Of a DNA stretch of 64,000 nt, positions 23,068 to 36,103 are shown piece by piece; positions within the stretch are counted from its first letter, which is position 1, and every line of letters begins with the position of its first letter. The position numbers were made by a program, and so were the translations under genes. The stretch covers positions 91,912-155,911 of the forward strand of contig JAJEKB010001426.1 in the NCBI GenBank assembly GCA_022393335.1. The letters are read 5' to 3'. The stretch comes from Macrotrachela quadricornifera (Eukaryota > Rotifera > Eurotatoria > Philodinida > Philodinidae). The notes under the pieces were generated by a model that ran no database searches, had not been told where the DNA came from, and saw only the letters and a list, made by a program, of their open reading frames with translations.

Positions 23068-25241
23068 ATAAAAATGGCATCGATCTAAACGAAATTTTGT
23101 TGACTTCGTATTTACTGTTGATTATTTTTCATTTATTTATATTTTAGATATAATAGTGGCATCCTCGTCACATTGTTTCTATAATAAAGTCGATGCTATA
23201 AGTATTATATGGTAGACTAATTCTTTTTCTTCGTTACAGTTTTACAATACTCGAACATCGAAATATGGACCATATTAATCAAGTTTTGAAAGCAAATAAT
23301 GACAGGCACTTTTTTAAACTGTATCCGGTAGTATCGGAGAACTACTGAGTAGCACGTTGTGAGCAAGCGCAAGACATGTGCTTGGGCATTTTCGAGGATG
23401 CTGAACTGGAATTTGCGGTCTATTTGTCTCGAAATCTAATTGGTTGGTCGAAAACTAATAGGAATTCAGTTGCTAAGAAACCAGCTAATCGAAATTGTGT
23501 TTTCGGGACAAAAGTCAGGTAGGTGCTTCCAGAGAAGGTGAGTTTGAATTAGGGATCCAATGATGATGAATAGCAACCACGATCGTGATGTCGACCTTGC
23601 TGATAGTTCGAAAACCAAAGGAGAACCCGTATTAATTGTATATGAGTTAAACATTCGGTTTTTGTTGTAGCCTTTAGGGTTATGATGAATTGAATTATGC
23701 TACCTGATGAGACCCTTCAGCAAGGTCGAAATCGCGATAGTGGCTGCTGTTCTAAATTTCTATCAATGAAAATTTCGTTTTCGGTGATCTTGGATTTTTC
23801 CTACAGGTGTCCAATAAACCGTAAAAAATGAATGTCATTTTTCCGCAAGAAAAAATACATTATTTTACTCAGAATTTAATGCTGATTCCGAATATATAAT
23901 TCTTTTTCAAAAATATTAGGGATAGAAAAATGGTCTTAACGCCACTTATCATTCGTCACAATCTACATGAAAGTGTAAGATCATTTATCACTCAGACAGA
24001 CTGTTGAACGTTGTATAGAAAAGATCGTAACAACTGACTTACTAAGACTATGTTTCTTCGTCTAAAGTTTTTCCTTTTTTTATCGTACTACCCATGTCTC
24101 TCTGAAAGCTTTTGACATGTAAGCTCAGAGTGGACCAGAGGATAGTGCATTCCTTTATACCAGCGCATGAGATTTTATCAGTATTCAGTCTTTTTCATAG
24201 AAAACAAAAAGAATAACCAAAGAAACACTACAAAACGAAAGCTTAATATAGAACAATACGTTATGTTAGTTAGAGTGCAACAAATGATTGATAGACATGA
24301 GTCATTGCTAATTCGCTGAAATCAATTCATTGAAAATCACTCAATGAAGGGTAAAGTTTAGATGTTTTCAACAGTACGTTTTCATTGATTCGAAATCAAT
24401 ATCGTCTCTTTTCAGCTTAATATCTCTCATAGTCAAAACACAATAAGTCAGAATATATTTCCATTGTCCCTTAACTATTTACTCTTTTTTTCTGTTGTTA
24501 TCATGTTAGTGCAAGCATCCATAAGGCGTAATAAAATAAAGCATATTGGAAAGAAAAATAAGCGTGATATTTTTTTCCCTTTATTTACTTGCATCGTTGC
24601 CAGTCGCTTGAACGAAGCTGTTCGATAGAAACTGTGTGTGTGTGTATATAACGAAATGACAATACAGAATATTGACATTACAACTAAAGGAAAATGAAGT
24701 ACTCGTGTGTTCTCTGGACTCTCATCCTACTTCCAAGGTACAATCTTGTGAAAGTGCAATGTTATCATGCTGGTCATCTTTGACATCATTTCATTGAAGT
24801 CTAATAGACCTTTTGCATTCTAGGAGCACAGGGAATACAACGTTTCTTCCATGGTTCCCATTGCGGATGTAAGCATATCGACGGGTATTTGATTAACTCA
24901 CACACTGATTTTAGAGAAGATGGTAAATAGTGAAGCGTGTATATTGGTTTATGATGGGCACACCCATACCTTAATTTTCATTCCCAGAAAAAATTGTATC
25001 GACCGCTTTTGCAAAGATGATTACTAATTTAAACTAAAATATCTGAATAGAGAGGATCTTCTAAGGTGCTCATGGTTCTCGACAGTCAATTGTTATGGCC
25101 TTATAATAATTTTTTTCAAGATGTTGCCATACATTTAGTTATAAACGAAAAGAAAACCCACACATTTGTTCAAAATAAAATAAAAAATCAGAGCTGAATA
25201 CAAGAAATTTGAACTTTTTCCACTGTAAAGATATATGTAAA
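23068..25241. other. Intergenic with a short inverted repeat
   Basis: Mostly unassigned. Roughly 40-base arms at 23568-23610 and 23713-23755 are reverse complements with some mismatches (core TCGACCTTGCTGA), a possible small MITE. A TGTGTGTG tract lies near 24630. No gene is supported. Confidence 0.5.
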
Positions 25242-25889
25242 CTAATCCGAATCTGATTCCGAAGCTCGTCGAAGACCATCGTATGAGTATGTATAATAGG
25301 TAATGCGACATTCAGGAATTTTTTCCAGAAGAAATTCATTTAACCATTGCTCATACCAATCTAAAAATCTAATTTTCGAATTATCTTTCTGGTTTTTCAA
25401 TGGAGTAATGCCATTGCCATTGGCTTCGTCGTCAATCCAAATAGTTCCATCTTCGTTTCCATGAATTACTAGAAATGCGAACATTCCACATCCGAGTTCC
25501 GAAATACAAATAGCCTGGATCAAGTTGCCAGGAGAACGATCTTCGTCCAATGTACTATCAACATCTGAGTTATTATTATTATTGAGAGTATTTTCGGATT
25601 CGTGTCGTGAATATAAATGTGTTGAACGTATACCTCTACTGAAGGCAAATTCGAGTGGAAAAACTCCATAATTCGGTCCAGCACCACCATTGCCTATTTG
25701 AATCAAATATTGTTTATACTCATTGGGAAGTGTTATTTTGTTTCTTTTTTCAAAGTCTTCAATATACTCTAATGTTAAAGGCGTGTTAATTTTGTATCTG
25801 TGCCTCCATGCACCAAATAATTGCTTTTTAAGATCTCGCTGTTTCACTTGATCAAATTTTTCTTTGATTCGAACAATTTGTTCATCCAT
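25242..25889 (-). CDS. SMI1/KNR4 (SUKH superfamily) protein, 215 aa
   Basis: One intronless frame of 215 codons starting MDEQIVRIKEKFDQVKQRD. Residues about 40-80 carry the family signature: YIEDFEKRNKITLPNEYKQY, then LIQIGNGGAGPNYGVFPLE. Further conserved-looking parts are ISELGCGMFAFLVIHG, GTIWIDDEANG and a C-terminal FLDWYEQWLNEFL helix. In bacteria most SUKH proteins act as immunity proteins against polymorphic toxins. In fungi Knr4/Smi1 regulates cell-wall synthesis. No toxin-like partner is visible here. An Asn/Asp/Ser-rich low-complexity insertion sits near residue 105. The GAGPxYGxFPL form is the one I associate with bacterial members, which suggests horizontal acquisition. The cellular role in an animal cannot be deduced. 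Confidence 0.85.
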   Translation of the reverse strand: MDEQIVRIKEKFDQVKQRDLKKQLFGAWRHRYKINTPLTLEYIEDFEKRNKITLPNEYKQYLIQIGNGGAGPNYGVFPLEFAFSRGIRSTHLYSRHESENTLNNNNNSDVDSTLDEDRSPGNLIQAICISELGCGMFAFLVIHGNEDGTIWIDDEANGNGITPLKNQKDNSKIRFLDWYEQWLNEFLLEKIPECRITYYTYSYDGLRRASESDSD

Positions 25890-28800
25890 TATGAAACTAA
25901 ATATTAGTCAATAATGAAAATAAAACATGCACGCATTATTAATCATGAGATAAAACCGTTAAACACAGAGTACTTTATCCTTATTAAGTCGTTGAAAACG
26001 CATTTCTTCATTTTTCTTGAATATAGAACATCAAAACAATATACAACTACTAGATAAGCATTTTTCTCAGATATAATTTATATTATATATGTTATGGCTG
26101 TAACAACTCCTGCTAAACTTATAGTATGCCATTGAATACAATCACTTTTATCTGAATAGATGGCTTATAAATACTATTATAACCTCATAATTTTTCGCTT
26201 CTTTTTGCATAACCATATATCCCTGATATGTTTATCGCATGCATTACTTCTCTACTCAATGACTGTTCATTTTCTTTTTCTTGCAATTAAGGATTTCTCT
26301 ATCTTGTTCCACTGAGGATATATAAGGAGAGGACACTGTTTTCGAAGAATAAACACAAGACTCGTTACAACAATCACTTTCAGTCATCAATGAATATGTA
26401 ATCTATTTTAAGACATTTGCTATCAGTTCTAATGTCTACTGGATCATACTGTAACAGGAATGTCAAACACTCACTATAGATTATGACAGAAATTTTTATT
26501 CGTTAACCAACTAATGCGTAGTTAATTAAAGTACTTATCTGCAGTCTGCGACAACCACCAGTCGAATGCGAAACTTCTATTCTAAACACTTACACACTCT
26601 TTGTAGATTATATTTTAGAAAGTAGACAAATGTAAAGTTTTATGCATTGGTCTATACTCAAAAATATAATCATATACAGTTAATGAATGGTTGTAAGACT
26701 TCATGTTGAAGGTAGTGAAGTTACTATAACATAAAGTTCTTGATACACTCACAAAGAAGACAAAAATCTATATTCTTAGAATATTCGGATGCGAGTATCA
26801 GTCTGATTATTGTCATCACATTCTTGTCTATTCAATATTTTAATTCTCCTTGATTTATGTCATCTGTTTCCATGGACTTTTGAGTTACTAAATTTGTTAA
26901 ACAAATCATTTTGTTAGACTAAGAAAAACATACACTGGCAACTTGTAAGGAAACATGTTTTGTCATGGAACTCAGTGTTACCTCAGAATACCTAGGTGAT
27001 AGTTCAAACAACTAACATTTAATCAGTATTTCCCCCTATCCGCATAATATTTTTCTGAATGCTGAGTTTATTTTATCATCATTTAAAAACTAAATCAATT
27101 AATTTTTCATCATTATTTAAAAAAGCCAATCACTAAAAATTCGTACTTACTCCTAGTGTTAATAATTATTAAATGCAAGGTTTCTTAACTTAGTTTAATC
27201 TTACAAAATGAAATCAACTGTGCTTTTACACTTTGAGTGATAAATGATGCATTACTTAGAAAAAAAATCGACTTAAATAGTTCAAACGACACAATCATCA
27301 TCACTTCCTACATGTGTGTCAAGAAAACAAAATTACCAATAACAGAAATACACTTTATAAAACTTGTTATTGCGCATGCGTGTCGTCATTTTGATTACTG
27401 CATGTGACGAAAATACGGAAGACGATGTAGGAAGAAATAATTTCATCATATTGAAGCAGTTCACAGGTAATTACCTCATATTATGAGCTTGAACCTCAGG
27501 TCGAAACGGGACATATATGTAGTAATTGAAACTTGAATTCAAGTATTCAACTTTTATAAATTGAAAAGAGGTGAATATAATTTTTTCTCCGTTGATGAAA
27601 TACCAGTGGTCAAGTGGCAAGACAAAACAAAACGGTGCTTGTTGTCAGCAATTTTTATGATCCAAGAGAAACGGAAACGGTCACTTGAAAAACGCCATTT
27701 TCACTAAAAGCAAGTTATCTCAAAAAAATCTTTAAAACTACTGTTGTCGATCTTTTTTTGGATTCCACAAATCTTTGTTCAAACATTAACGCTTGACTTT
27801 TTCAAAGGGCATGTTTTTTCATCTTTGACTCTGAGAGATATATACATACATGCATACGAATGCATTTTATTTCATTTGATCCTCCGTACAATGCAGCGAA
27901 TAAAAGTATTAAATAATGATAATTCAGAAGACTTTGCAGGCGTTTCTGATTCTGCATATTCGTTTATTTTTGACAAAATGCTATAAAAAAATTGGCATAG
28001 TTAGCACGAAGTTTGACCTACTACTGCATTTCGATTGATTTGAATCACGAACTTTAAATATAAATTTCTGCAATACATTTGATCGTGATGAGCTACATTC
28101 ACATGTTATTTCTGAAAAGTATATAGTTTATACCTGCCGATCTGGATCAATCAGATTCTGTTCCATCGGCTACTTTTTCTATTCAAATTTCGGTGACAAT
28201 ATGTAAACGTGTTTGCCAAGCAATTTAAGTCGGAAAAAAAATACTTGTATGAAACAAAATCAAATCCTTATATAACGAACACTGCTAATACCTCATTGAA
28301 GGTAAACTTCAAACGACACTCTTGCATAATGCTTCGAAAAGTATTAAGAGTGCACTATTGGTAGTTCTGAGCAAACTATTAAAAATGCACCAGGTTAGTC
28401 TTTGCAAAACTAGTAAGGGTACTCCTGGTTACTCACTAGAAAACTATGAAGACTTGCCCGGTAGATATGTTTCAAGATACTATTCAGGAATACAGTTATT
28501 ATCTCTTCAAAAAAATTTTTAAATATTCTGAATCATTTAGTAAGGCCGTCTCTAGATAGCATTTAAAAAGGTTACTAAGAACACTGCTTGAAAGCGTTAG
28601 AAAAGTTACGGATGGCATCACTAGATCACCATTCAAATTGGAATCATTTACTTCATTCATATATTGCCTTAAAACAATTTGATTGATCGAAAATTTGATG
28701 TGAAAAACTTCTGATTAGCTGAAATCAGGACCGAAAAAAATATGGAGGATGAAAAGCTCGATTTTGAAAACAATCTAACTGGCTGATATTCGGAGCTAAA

Positions 28801-29929
28801 ACTATCGTTTTGGACAAAATTGCGGTTCACAATAAACTGGTTGGCAGAAGCTGGTCTTCCTTCTTCCCTAATTATGAATTATACAGGAAGTTATTATGCA
28901 GAATCATTGTTTTTTGACGTCTCCTCCGATTGACTTTGACCAGCAGGCAAACTTGAAGCATTTTTTAAGTTGCATATAACTCTCTCTCTCAGAAAAGAGA
29001 ATTATAAAAAAATTTCGTAAGAGTACCCACGTCTTGACTCGAAACAAAACTTGAAAAATATGTCTCACTATTGAATTTCTTTATAGTAAAGATCTTTAGC
29101 TGAATTTAATAAGAAAGCCATTCTTAAAACATCTCTAAAAACTAACATCTCGTTCGATTTCCTTGACTCTAAGAACCTCGAAAAAATCTGCTTATTCATC
29201 GAGAAGAAATTATTTTCTTAAAAAAGAATCATTTTTATGGTAAAAAAATTTCTTTACGAAATCGTGAAAAACTAATATTACCATTGAATACTGCGACGCC
29301 AGTAACTTCTCAGTCAAATTCGTAAAAAAATATTATTTCTTTTAAAACAGATCATTTTTTACTAAAAAAATTCAATTGAAAAATTTTTCAAAAAAGTAAT
29401 AAGAGATTTGGATGCCTTAATCCCGAATACCTATGTACTGAATTTTTCCTCTGAACTATTAATGAGTTTTCATTGGTTTAGCGTATCTCGAATTCTGATT
29501 GGATTGGACAGACAGACAAACTTGAAGCCTTTTAACTGACGTATTTAAACGGCATATAACGCTCTTTTTTACAGAAAAGAGAATAAATTTGCGTCGAAAA
29601 AAATACAAAATATTTTTCATTTACTATTTTATCAACAGACTTACTCGTTCTAGAATCATACAAACTATCGCCACATTTTTTTCATCAATATAAATTGTGG
29701 ATCTGAGGAATTAATATACTACAAAATACGTAGGATCCTAATCTTGTAAGTAGACAAAAACCTTCTTCTGATAGATATTACAACGATCACTAGAACTACT
29801 AAGTGTAACATCTGGTGACGTTGCATGTACATGCAACAATGTTTTCTCTTTCAAATGAGAGTTTCATTGATCCTTTCTTATTCTTGTGTAGAAACTATCT
29901 TAAAAGGGTTTACTTGACTTCATAGGACT
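25890..29929. other. Intergenic with diverged repeats
   Basis: No convincing gene. Near 28915-29010 and 29485-29590 a roughly 90-base phrase recurs in diverged form: CAAACTTGAAGC, then GCATATAAC, CTCT and AGAAAAGAGAAT. Around 28320-28460 there are loosely repeated units of about 40 bases. Open frames at 27744-27986 and 28322-28522 look fortuitous. Confidence 0.5.
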
Positions 29930-30878
29930 ATGTTGAATGGACGAATATTAGCAATAGTGACAATGGGTTTACTCGCTGTTACTTGGATTCTCTACGTCGT
30001 TGGCAATGCGGTTCCTTCATGGTAAGTGTTGGTATTCTCTTTCAATCTGGTTTATATATCCAACCAGTAAGAATGTATTCAGCGCTCAGAATTTTCTTCA
30101 CTCATCCAATGTTGAAAGTGACGCTATCCAATTAACTTTCTCAGAAACCATATTTCTTGTGTTAACTTTTCGAATAATTCAATTTTTAAGCACATGTCTG
30201 CAGGCAAATTTAAGTAGTTAGTGATTGAAAGTGTTCAACAACATTGCGGTTTTCCAGTATAGTAATGATTTATATTGAAAATTTCCAAATTTTCTCTTCT
30301 ATTTGATCAAGTATTGTACTTTCTCTCGCCAATAACTTATTAAAAAAAACATGTCGGTTAACTTTCACGTTCGAAAAAACCTTTGAAAGAGCATTATAGA
30401 GAAAAGTAGAAGCAAATGGCCTCTTAGCGCGCTCATAAAAACAGATCTTCGTAATCTTTGTATCGATTTTAGGGGCACGATGAACACTGATTATGGCTCT
30501 TCCAGAATTGGACTGTGGCAATTTTGTGCAAATTCTATATGCTCTTCTTACGGGTGTATTGCAGGTGGAGGCTTATGTTCCCAAATGCAGGCTGCACGAG
30601 CATTCATGACTTTAGCCTGTATCATTTCACCTTTCGCAGTCGGATGTTTGTTATTTGTGGTGATCAAAAATACATTCAACTCACCATTTGTCTGGGTTGG
30701 TAAAGGTCTCGCTGGTGTATCTTTTGTGTGCGGTCTTATTGGAATGGCAGTAGGCATCAGTTTTGCCATGAGTATCATTTCCTACAATCTGGGACCGGCA
30801 GCTATAGTCAGCATTATTGCCGTCATTTTGAATCTGGTAGCTGCAATAATCGGTGGTTTAATTCGCGAGAAACAATGA
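29930..30878 (+). CDS. Claudin-like tetraspan membrane protein (165 aa)
   Basis: Two exons, 29930-30021 and 30473-30878, separated by a 451-bp GT-AG intron, join in frame to 165 residues with four hydrophobic helices. The first extracellular loop carries the claudin signature with family spacing: Trp31, GLW at 44-46, Cys49 and Cys59 ten residues later. QAARAFM follows at the start of helix 2. Claudins and their PMP22/claudin relatives form or regulate paracellular junctions, and the two cysteines make a disulfide in the extracellular sheet. The C-terminal tail is very short (IREKQ), so no PDZ-binding motif is evident. An invertebrate septate-junction claudin-like role is the best inference. 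Confidence 0.85.
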
Positions 30879-32128
30879 GACATGATAAATAAATGAGACT
30901 AAGGAACATATAATCTTTGGACTCTATATTTTTTTATCGAGTCTTTCTTCAATAAAACAAGGAGTAGCTGTGTGATAAACAACAAGAATTCAAAAGCTCC
31001 ATTTCTTATTCTAATAGATAGAATGTTCTTGTATGAAACTATCTGAATACATCAACTCGTACAGGTAAATTTGTTCTTCAGTTCTCTTTGAAAAAAGACG
31101 AACAAAATTTGATAGATAGTGTGGTAGAACGTATGTGAGATGAACCTTCAAGATCTCGAGACTCATAGGTTGATTGTTCGACAAAGTAGTAGAATAGATG
31201 CAAAAAAAAGAGCAAGTAGATTACTTGTCAAAATATCACTCATACTTGTGTAAAGTGAGCTCTCTAAAACAGAGAGTATCTTTCTATACTATTGATAAAG
31301 AACCACATTTGAAGTATCGGAATAATATAGGGGGCCCAAAACTTGCTTTACCGAAAGAAATCATTAAATGTGTTTATCGCGGCGTAGGCAAGCGAACTAT
31401 TTTTTTTTTATAAATGGTAGAGACATATTCAAGGTTTATATCCATAAAGACATGCATAGAGAGTCCATTTGTTAAGTGTTGCCAATGATCTGAATAAAAA
31501 AAATGTCATTTATTTAAAAGTTGGAAAAATAATAATATATTTACCAAAGGGTTTCTCTGGCCATGTCTTTCTGAACATAAACCTTGAACATATGTCAACT
31601 ATTTATAAAAAAATCAACTTTTTTACTCAAGCTGTTATGAAGATATTTGAGTTTTATTTTCGACAACTAGATTTTTACGTCACTGTATTTTGTTTTCTTT
31701 AATTGGTGAAAACTGAAATTTTTTTCCTCGAGATCAATAGCAATAATTAACAAAGGAACTCTCAAGGTATGTTTTTATGGATATAAACCTTGAACATACC
31801 TCTATCATCGATAAAAAAAAGATTGTTCATTCACTTGAGCCGTAATGAAGATATTCAATTTTTTTTCGGTAAAGCAACTTTTACGCTATCCTGTAATTCT
31901 TTTTATTCAAAGGATTTTATTGATATATGGTATTGATCGTGATTATGAGTAGTTTTAGTGATTTTATATGTCACTTTCAAAGTATACTTTGAACAAGAAA
32001 TATATGATATATTTTTTCTGATTTTGTTAGCTCAAGATAATGGAGTTAGTATGAAAGTATGATGAAAAAAAATATGGCGAAAACTGAATATTATTAAAGA
32101 GAAACGTTCATGAAAATGAAGTTTGTTG
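30879..32128. repeat. Intergenic with direct and inverted repeats
   Basis: Segments at about 31555-31702 and 31765-31905 are diverged direct repeats sharing ATAAACCTTGAACATA, GAAGATATT and TTTTACG. The phrase at 31419-31475 is the reverse complement of about 31752-31806 (AAGGTTTATATCCATAAA). Together they may be remains of one element. No gene is recognised. Confidence 0.55.
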
Positions 32129-32676
32129 TCACTTCATATCAAATAATTGCAACGGGAGCATACATAGAAAATAGAAAAATGATGTCGTGAGGATTGTAGC
32201 AGATTTTTTACATGCGCCAGATGTGCGGTTTGAAAAAGACCAGTTTCCATTACCAAAATTCCCATTTGAGAATATATTGTTGCTCGCTGTCAAACATCCG
32301 CCACTTGGACATACGTTGCATCCATTAGTATAGCAACATCTGTAGGTCATTCGGCAGCTATATTGTATACCCTGTACAGTGTCTTCAAATGAAGAAGTTT
32401 GGCCGCATGAACTTGTCTCACCGATTGTTACCATAGAAACAGAACCAATGCTAACTGATGAAGTGCAATAAACTGTAATAGTCTGAAAAGTCATTCAATA
32501 TTTTCTTAGTTACAATGAATTACTAGAGCAAATACACATATCATGCAGACATCGACAGTAGTCTGTATTATTGAGCTACAAAAAAAAGAGGACTGATAGT
32601 TGCATTGATTGCAGGTCAAGCCTTCTGTAGAGGCAAAAACTGAAACAAATAACCACATTATCAAAGTGCTCCACAT
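32129..32676 (-). CDS. Ly6/three-finger-like secreted or GPI-anchored protein
   Basis: Two exons, 32676-32536 and 32482-32129, with a 53-bp GT-AG intron, give 164 residues. The N-terminus MWSTLIMWLFVSVFASTEG is a signal peptide. The mature part opens LTCNQCNYQ, typical of Ly6/uPAR proteins, and has many cysteines, including RCCYTNGCN, close to the CCxxxxCN hallmark. The C-terminus is hydrophobic (TILTTSFFYFLCMLPLQLF) after a small-residue region, which fits a GPI-attachment signal. An in-frame ATG further upstream (32745) would extend the protein by 23 residues; I prefer the shorter start because it leaves a clean signal peptide. The binding partner is unknown. Confidence 0.7.
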
Positions 32677-33724
32677 ACAAGAAGCAAACTCACTGAAAAC
32701 AATGGTTAAAAGGATCTTGAAAAACATTTGGACGATCATAGTCATTTAGTTTATCTTGATTATACCGTGAAGTTTATGCCGTTTTCTTTTTGTTGCAGAG
32801 AACAGTTGTTAATGCACAGAATTGTTTTCGATCTAGAATTGTTATATACTTCCGAAAAAAATAGTTATACTCTGTATTTCAAATATATTTCTACTATCAC
32901 TACACATTCCATTAAGAGCAATTATATATTCTTCAAGCGTTTCAAATTCTCTATCTTTGGATTTGGTACACTTTGCTGACGCCGTTTTACCGACAATGAT
33001 ATTTTCCTGACAATGTGTTTTTTGCACTATAATTTGTTCATATCTCAGCGCACTAACTCTAATAGTTTTCAGAGTACAACACGAGAAGGAGTGTGAGCTA
33101 GTTTCTCCTGAATACAGTTAAATATATATTTAGAAAAAGATAACGAATACATTTAATCGTGACATATGATCGAATTATTCTTGCTGTTAACGAAAATCTT
33201 TCACTTACTGAGCTTTGCAAATTCTTTCGATACAAATTATGCATCTTTATAATCAACGACAAAAATAATGATACTGTCAATATTTTTATAATATCTCTTC
33301 CATCTTCCACTGTAGAAACTTGAGCTTAGTCTCAAAAAATTTCTCGTTCAATTCTCTATAAAACCATATACAGAAAGTATGTATAATATGTAGCTGTAAA
33401 ACTATAGCTGGTCAATACTACGATAACCCAAAAATGACTAATTTTCAGAAGATAGATTATCTCTCTTCTAGTATCTATCTAGTTAAACTCGAAGTCTGCG
33501 AGAGATATTATAAAAATATTGATAGTATCGTTATTTATTGCACAGTTAATAACATAAGATCTTAAGAACTTGATATATCACTAAATTATAATAGAGAACT
33601 TATCGTATTTGATAACATATTTCGATGGTCTTATTTAAACCAAAAAAAAAGGATTATATACCTATGAAAGCATACTCTATGGAGTAGCTGTCTAATTCGA
33701 CTTCGCATATAAATAAAATCCGGC
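32677..33724. other. Intergenic, nothing recognised
   Basis: AT-rich with several short fortuitous frames. No domain, RNA or clear repeat is visible. Confidence 0.5.
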
Positions 33725-34045
33725 TTCCATATAAGTGCGACAAGAAGGCAAACGATACAATTTTCTTTATAAATAAATTTTATGATTTGTATAAATAATA
33801 TCAAACATCCATATAAGTGTGGCAAAAAACTACAAGATAATATTTTCTTTATAAGTAACTTTTATAATTTGTATAAATAATATTAGACATCCATATAAGT
33901 GTGCCCAATAGCAAACGATAATGTTTTCTTTATATATGAATTTTATAATTTGTATAAATAATATCAGACATCCCTATAAGTATGGGGAAAAATTAAAGGA
34001 TAAAATTTTGTTTATATAAAAACTTTTATAAATGTTATAAATGAA
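33725..34045. repeat. Minisatellite, four units of about 81 bp
   Basis: The phrase CATCCATATAAGTGTG, or a close variant, recurs at about 33727, 33808, 33889 and 33970. Each is followed by a TTTTCTTTATA stretch and TTTGTATAAATAATAT. The last unit is the most diverged. It lies directly beside a Helitron 5' end. Confidence 0.85.
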
Positions 34046-34051
34046 TTAAGA

Positions 34052-34250
34052 TCTATATATATAAAGAAGAAAGTTTGTTTGTTTGTCTGTCTGTTCTTCA
34101 TGCATTTGCACATGGTACGAGCAAATGCAATGAAATTTTTCACAAAATACCTTTTCGACTAGGAGAAGGTCATAGGATGGTTTTTGACTCAAAGTTTTCA
34201 TCTTAAGGGGGTGTTTGCCCCCCCTATTATTGGATTTACTACCATAAATG
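34052..34250 (+). mobile_element. Isolated Helitron 5' end
   Basis: Starts A|TC and continues TATATATATAAAGAAGAA, then GTTTGTTTGTTTGTCTG. It is homologous over about 190 bases to the minus-strand sequence beginning at 42721, and over its first 40 or so bases to the one beginning at 43088. Shared parts include GTACGAGCAAATGCAA, a TTCGAC-AGGAG-AGGTC block and a G-run followed by a C-run. No coding sequence or Helitron 3' hairpin follows before 35450, so this seems a truncated copy. Confidence 0.75.
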
Positions 34251-35451
34251 CCTTTTTCAGAGGATTTGTGTGTAATATTGTTTTCTCAATAATTCAAGAA
34301 CGAAAGTATATAAAAACATGTGCCTTTTGCCATAGATCACGCGACATTTTAGGATAATCGAAAGAAAATGAATAAAACGTATAAGATGAAGTCCAAACGC
34401 ATGATTGAAAATATCTATCGAATGAAGAAAGTAAAAAGTGAGATAAAATTCCATGTCTCATAACTCATAATCTATAAGTAATGTTTATCGACTGTCGATT
34501 TACTTGACCCTAGACTGACACAATATGGATGTCGATATAATTACTCATAGATGTGAACGGGGATTCAATGTTTGGTTGCGTGTAACAGAATAACTTGGTT
34601 ATAGTGCTCATCTGGTAACTATAGTTGCAACAGTTGCGAAAAAGATCATAAAGATTACCGCATCTTTATGATTTAAATTAATCCACCAGCATTGATTAAA
34701 ATTGACGATCATTGTTTAATTATTTATTTTGACTGGATTGTCATTCAATGTTGTATCAACAGTTAGGTGCTTCGTCAATAATTTAGAATTTTACAAGTGA
34801 GTTGGGACATCAAATTATGATAAACAGAAATTATATTCTTTAAATAATTTCATCTGATTCTTTGTTTGAGTTTAAACTGCCTTTGTATAAGCATTTTTTG
34901 TATGCATATCAATATCGATGCCCAATCCTGACAAAAATACTACTCAAATGCGAAAACCCTTTGCATCCGGTATTTGGCTGCTACTCTTTTACATAAAAAG
35001 TTTTCATGTTTTATCGTGAATTATAATGATATTGTAAACTACAACGCGAATTTTGATAATTATATTATTTAAGCGCTGTTTCTATTCAAAAAAATTTGGT
35101 CACATTATTCAAAGAATATGATTTTTATTTATTATAATTTTGTTTACATTCACCCATAAAATTCTAATTTATTGATAAAGTACCTAGGTGTTAATGCAAC
35201 GTTGCACAACAATCCAATCAAAATCAATAATTAAACAATGATTAGATGATTGTTACAAGCTTCCCCATGTTTATTTTAACTATATTCGAACTATAGTTTC
35301 GAATGGTCATCTGTATCATAGTTACCATGGCCATTTTAACCATAGTTATTAAATGGTCATTTGTACCATATTTCCATGGTCATTTTGAACGCGTTACCGA
35401 CAGACAGACAGACACAGACGAATTTCGTTTTCTAGACCCTATCCTTTCAGT
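34251..35451. other. Intergenic with a short tandem repeat
   Basis: Near 35280-35395 a unit of about 50 bases occurs twice (ATGGTCAT-TGTA-CATA, then CCATGG-CATTTT-AAC). It is followed by GACAGACAGACAGACA and a small hairpin, CTAGAC...GTCTAG. The rest is AT-rich without a gene. Confidence 0.5.
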
Positions 35452-35967
35452 CTAGGGAATATATAAAAAGAAGGAATTGTGTCTTTTTTTCTGTTTTTTA
35501 TATATTTGGACACCGCATGAGCTAGCGATGCCAAGCTTTTCATAATACACTCTTACGTCCCGAGAAGGATCGAGAGGGGGTAAGGATAACCGACGGGAGG
35601 ATTGGGATGAAATTTCACACAGGTTATGATACGTTCCAATTTTTACCAATCTTTTAGAAACTTCGGAACATCTACTGTCATTATTAGAATATCCACCTCT
35701 TACTGTCATTTTTTTTGCATTGGGTAGTAGTATAAAGTTTAGCAATAAGCATGAGTTAAGTGAAAGACACTCATACCTCACACTATTTGCTGAATTATCC
35801 GATTTAAGAATGAAGGTATGTGTATGTATGGTGGGACATGCAGTAATAATAGATGAAAAGGTCACAAGCAAGCCCTCTATGTCTTCTGTCGCTTTCTGAC
35901 ATGCTAAGTTTTCAACATGGAGATTTCCAGAGCAATACCGGATACTACCGCTAGTATATATATACAT
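35452..35967 (-). other. Unrecognised 171-codon ORF
   Basis: One open frame in a locally less AT-rich stretch. It contains GTYHNLCEISSQSS and PPLDPSRDVRVYYEKLG. There is no signal peptide, known domain or supporting exon. Its position beside the tandem repeat and hairpin at 35280-35450 suggests it may belong to a transposable element. Coding status is uncertain. Confidence 0.25.
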
Positions 35968-36103
35968 ATATCATTTTGATACATTTTTATTAAAGAAAAG
36001 AAATAAATTCTTACAGTTTCTAATTCTGATAGTAAAAATTAAAACAACATAATAAATTTATAAAAAAAACTAAATGTCATAGTCTATTGTTAATAATGAT
36101 ATC

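Noticed and set aside
24693..24890. Possible two-exon secreted peptide (MKYSCVLWTLILLPR...)
   Set aside because: A signal-like start and plausible splice sites, but only about 30 residues before a stop and no similarity to anything known.
33725..34045. CRISPR-like array
   Set aside because: The roughly 81-bp units are contiguous, diverged and without distinct spacers, and the genome is eukaryotic. It is a minisatellite.
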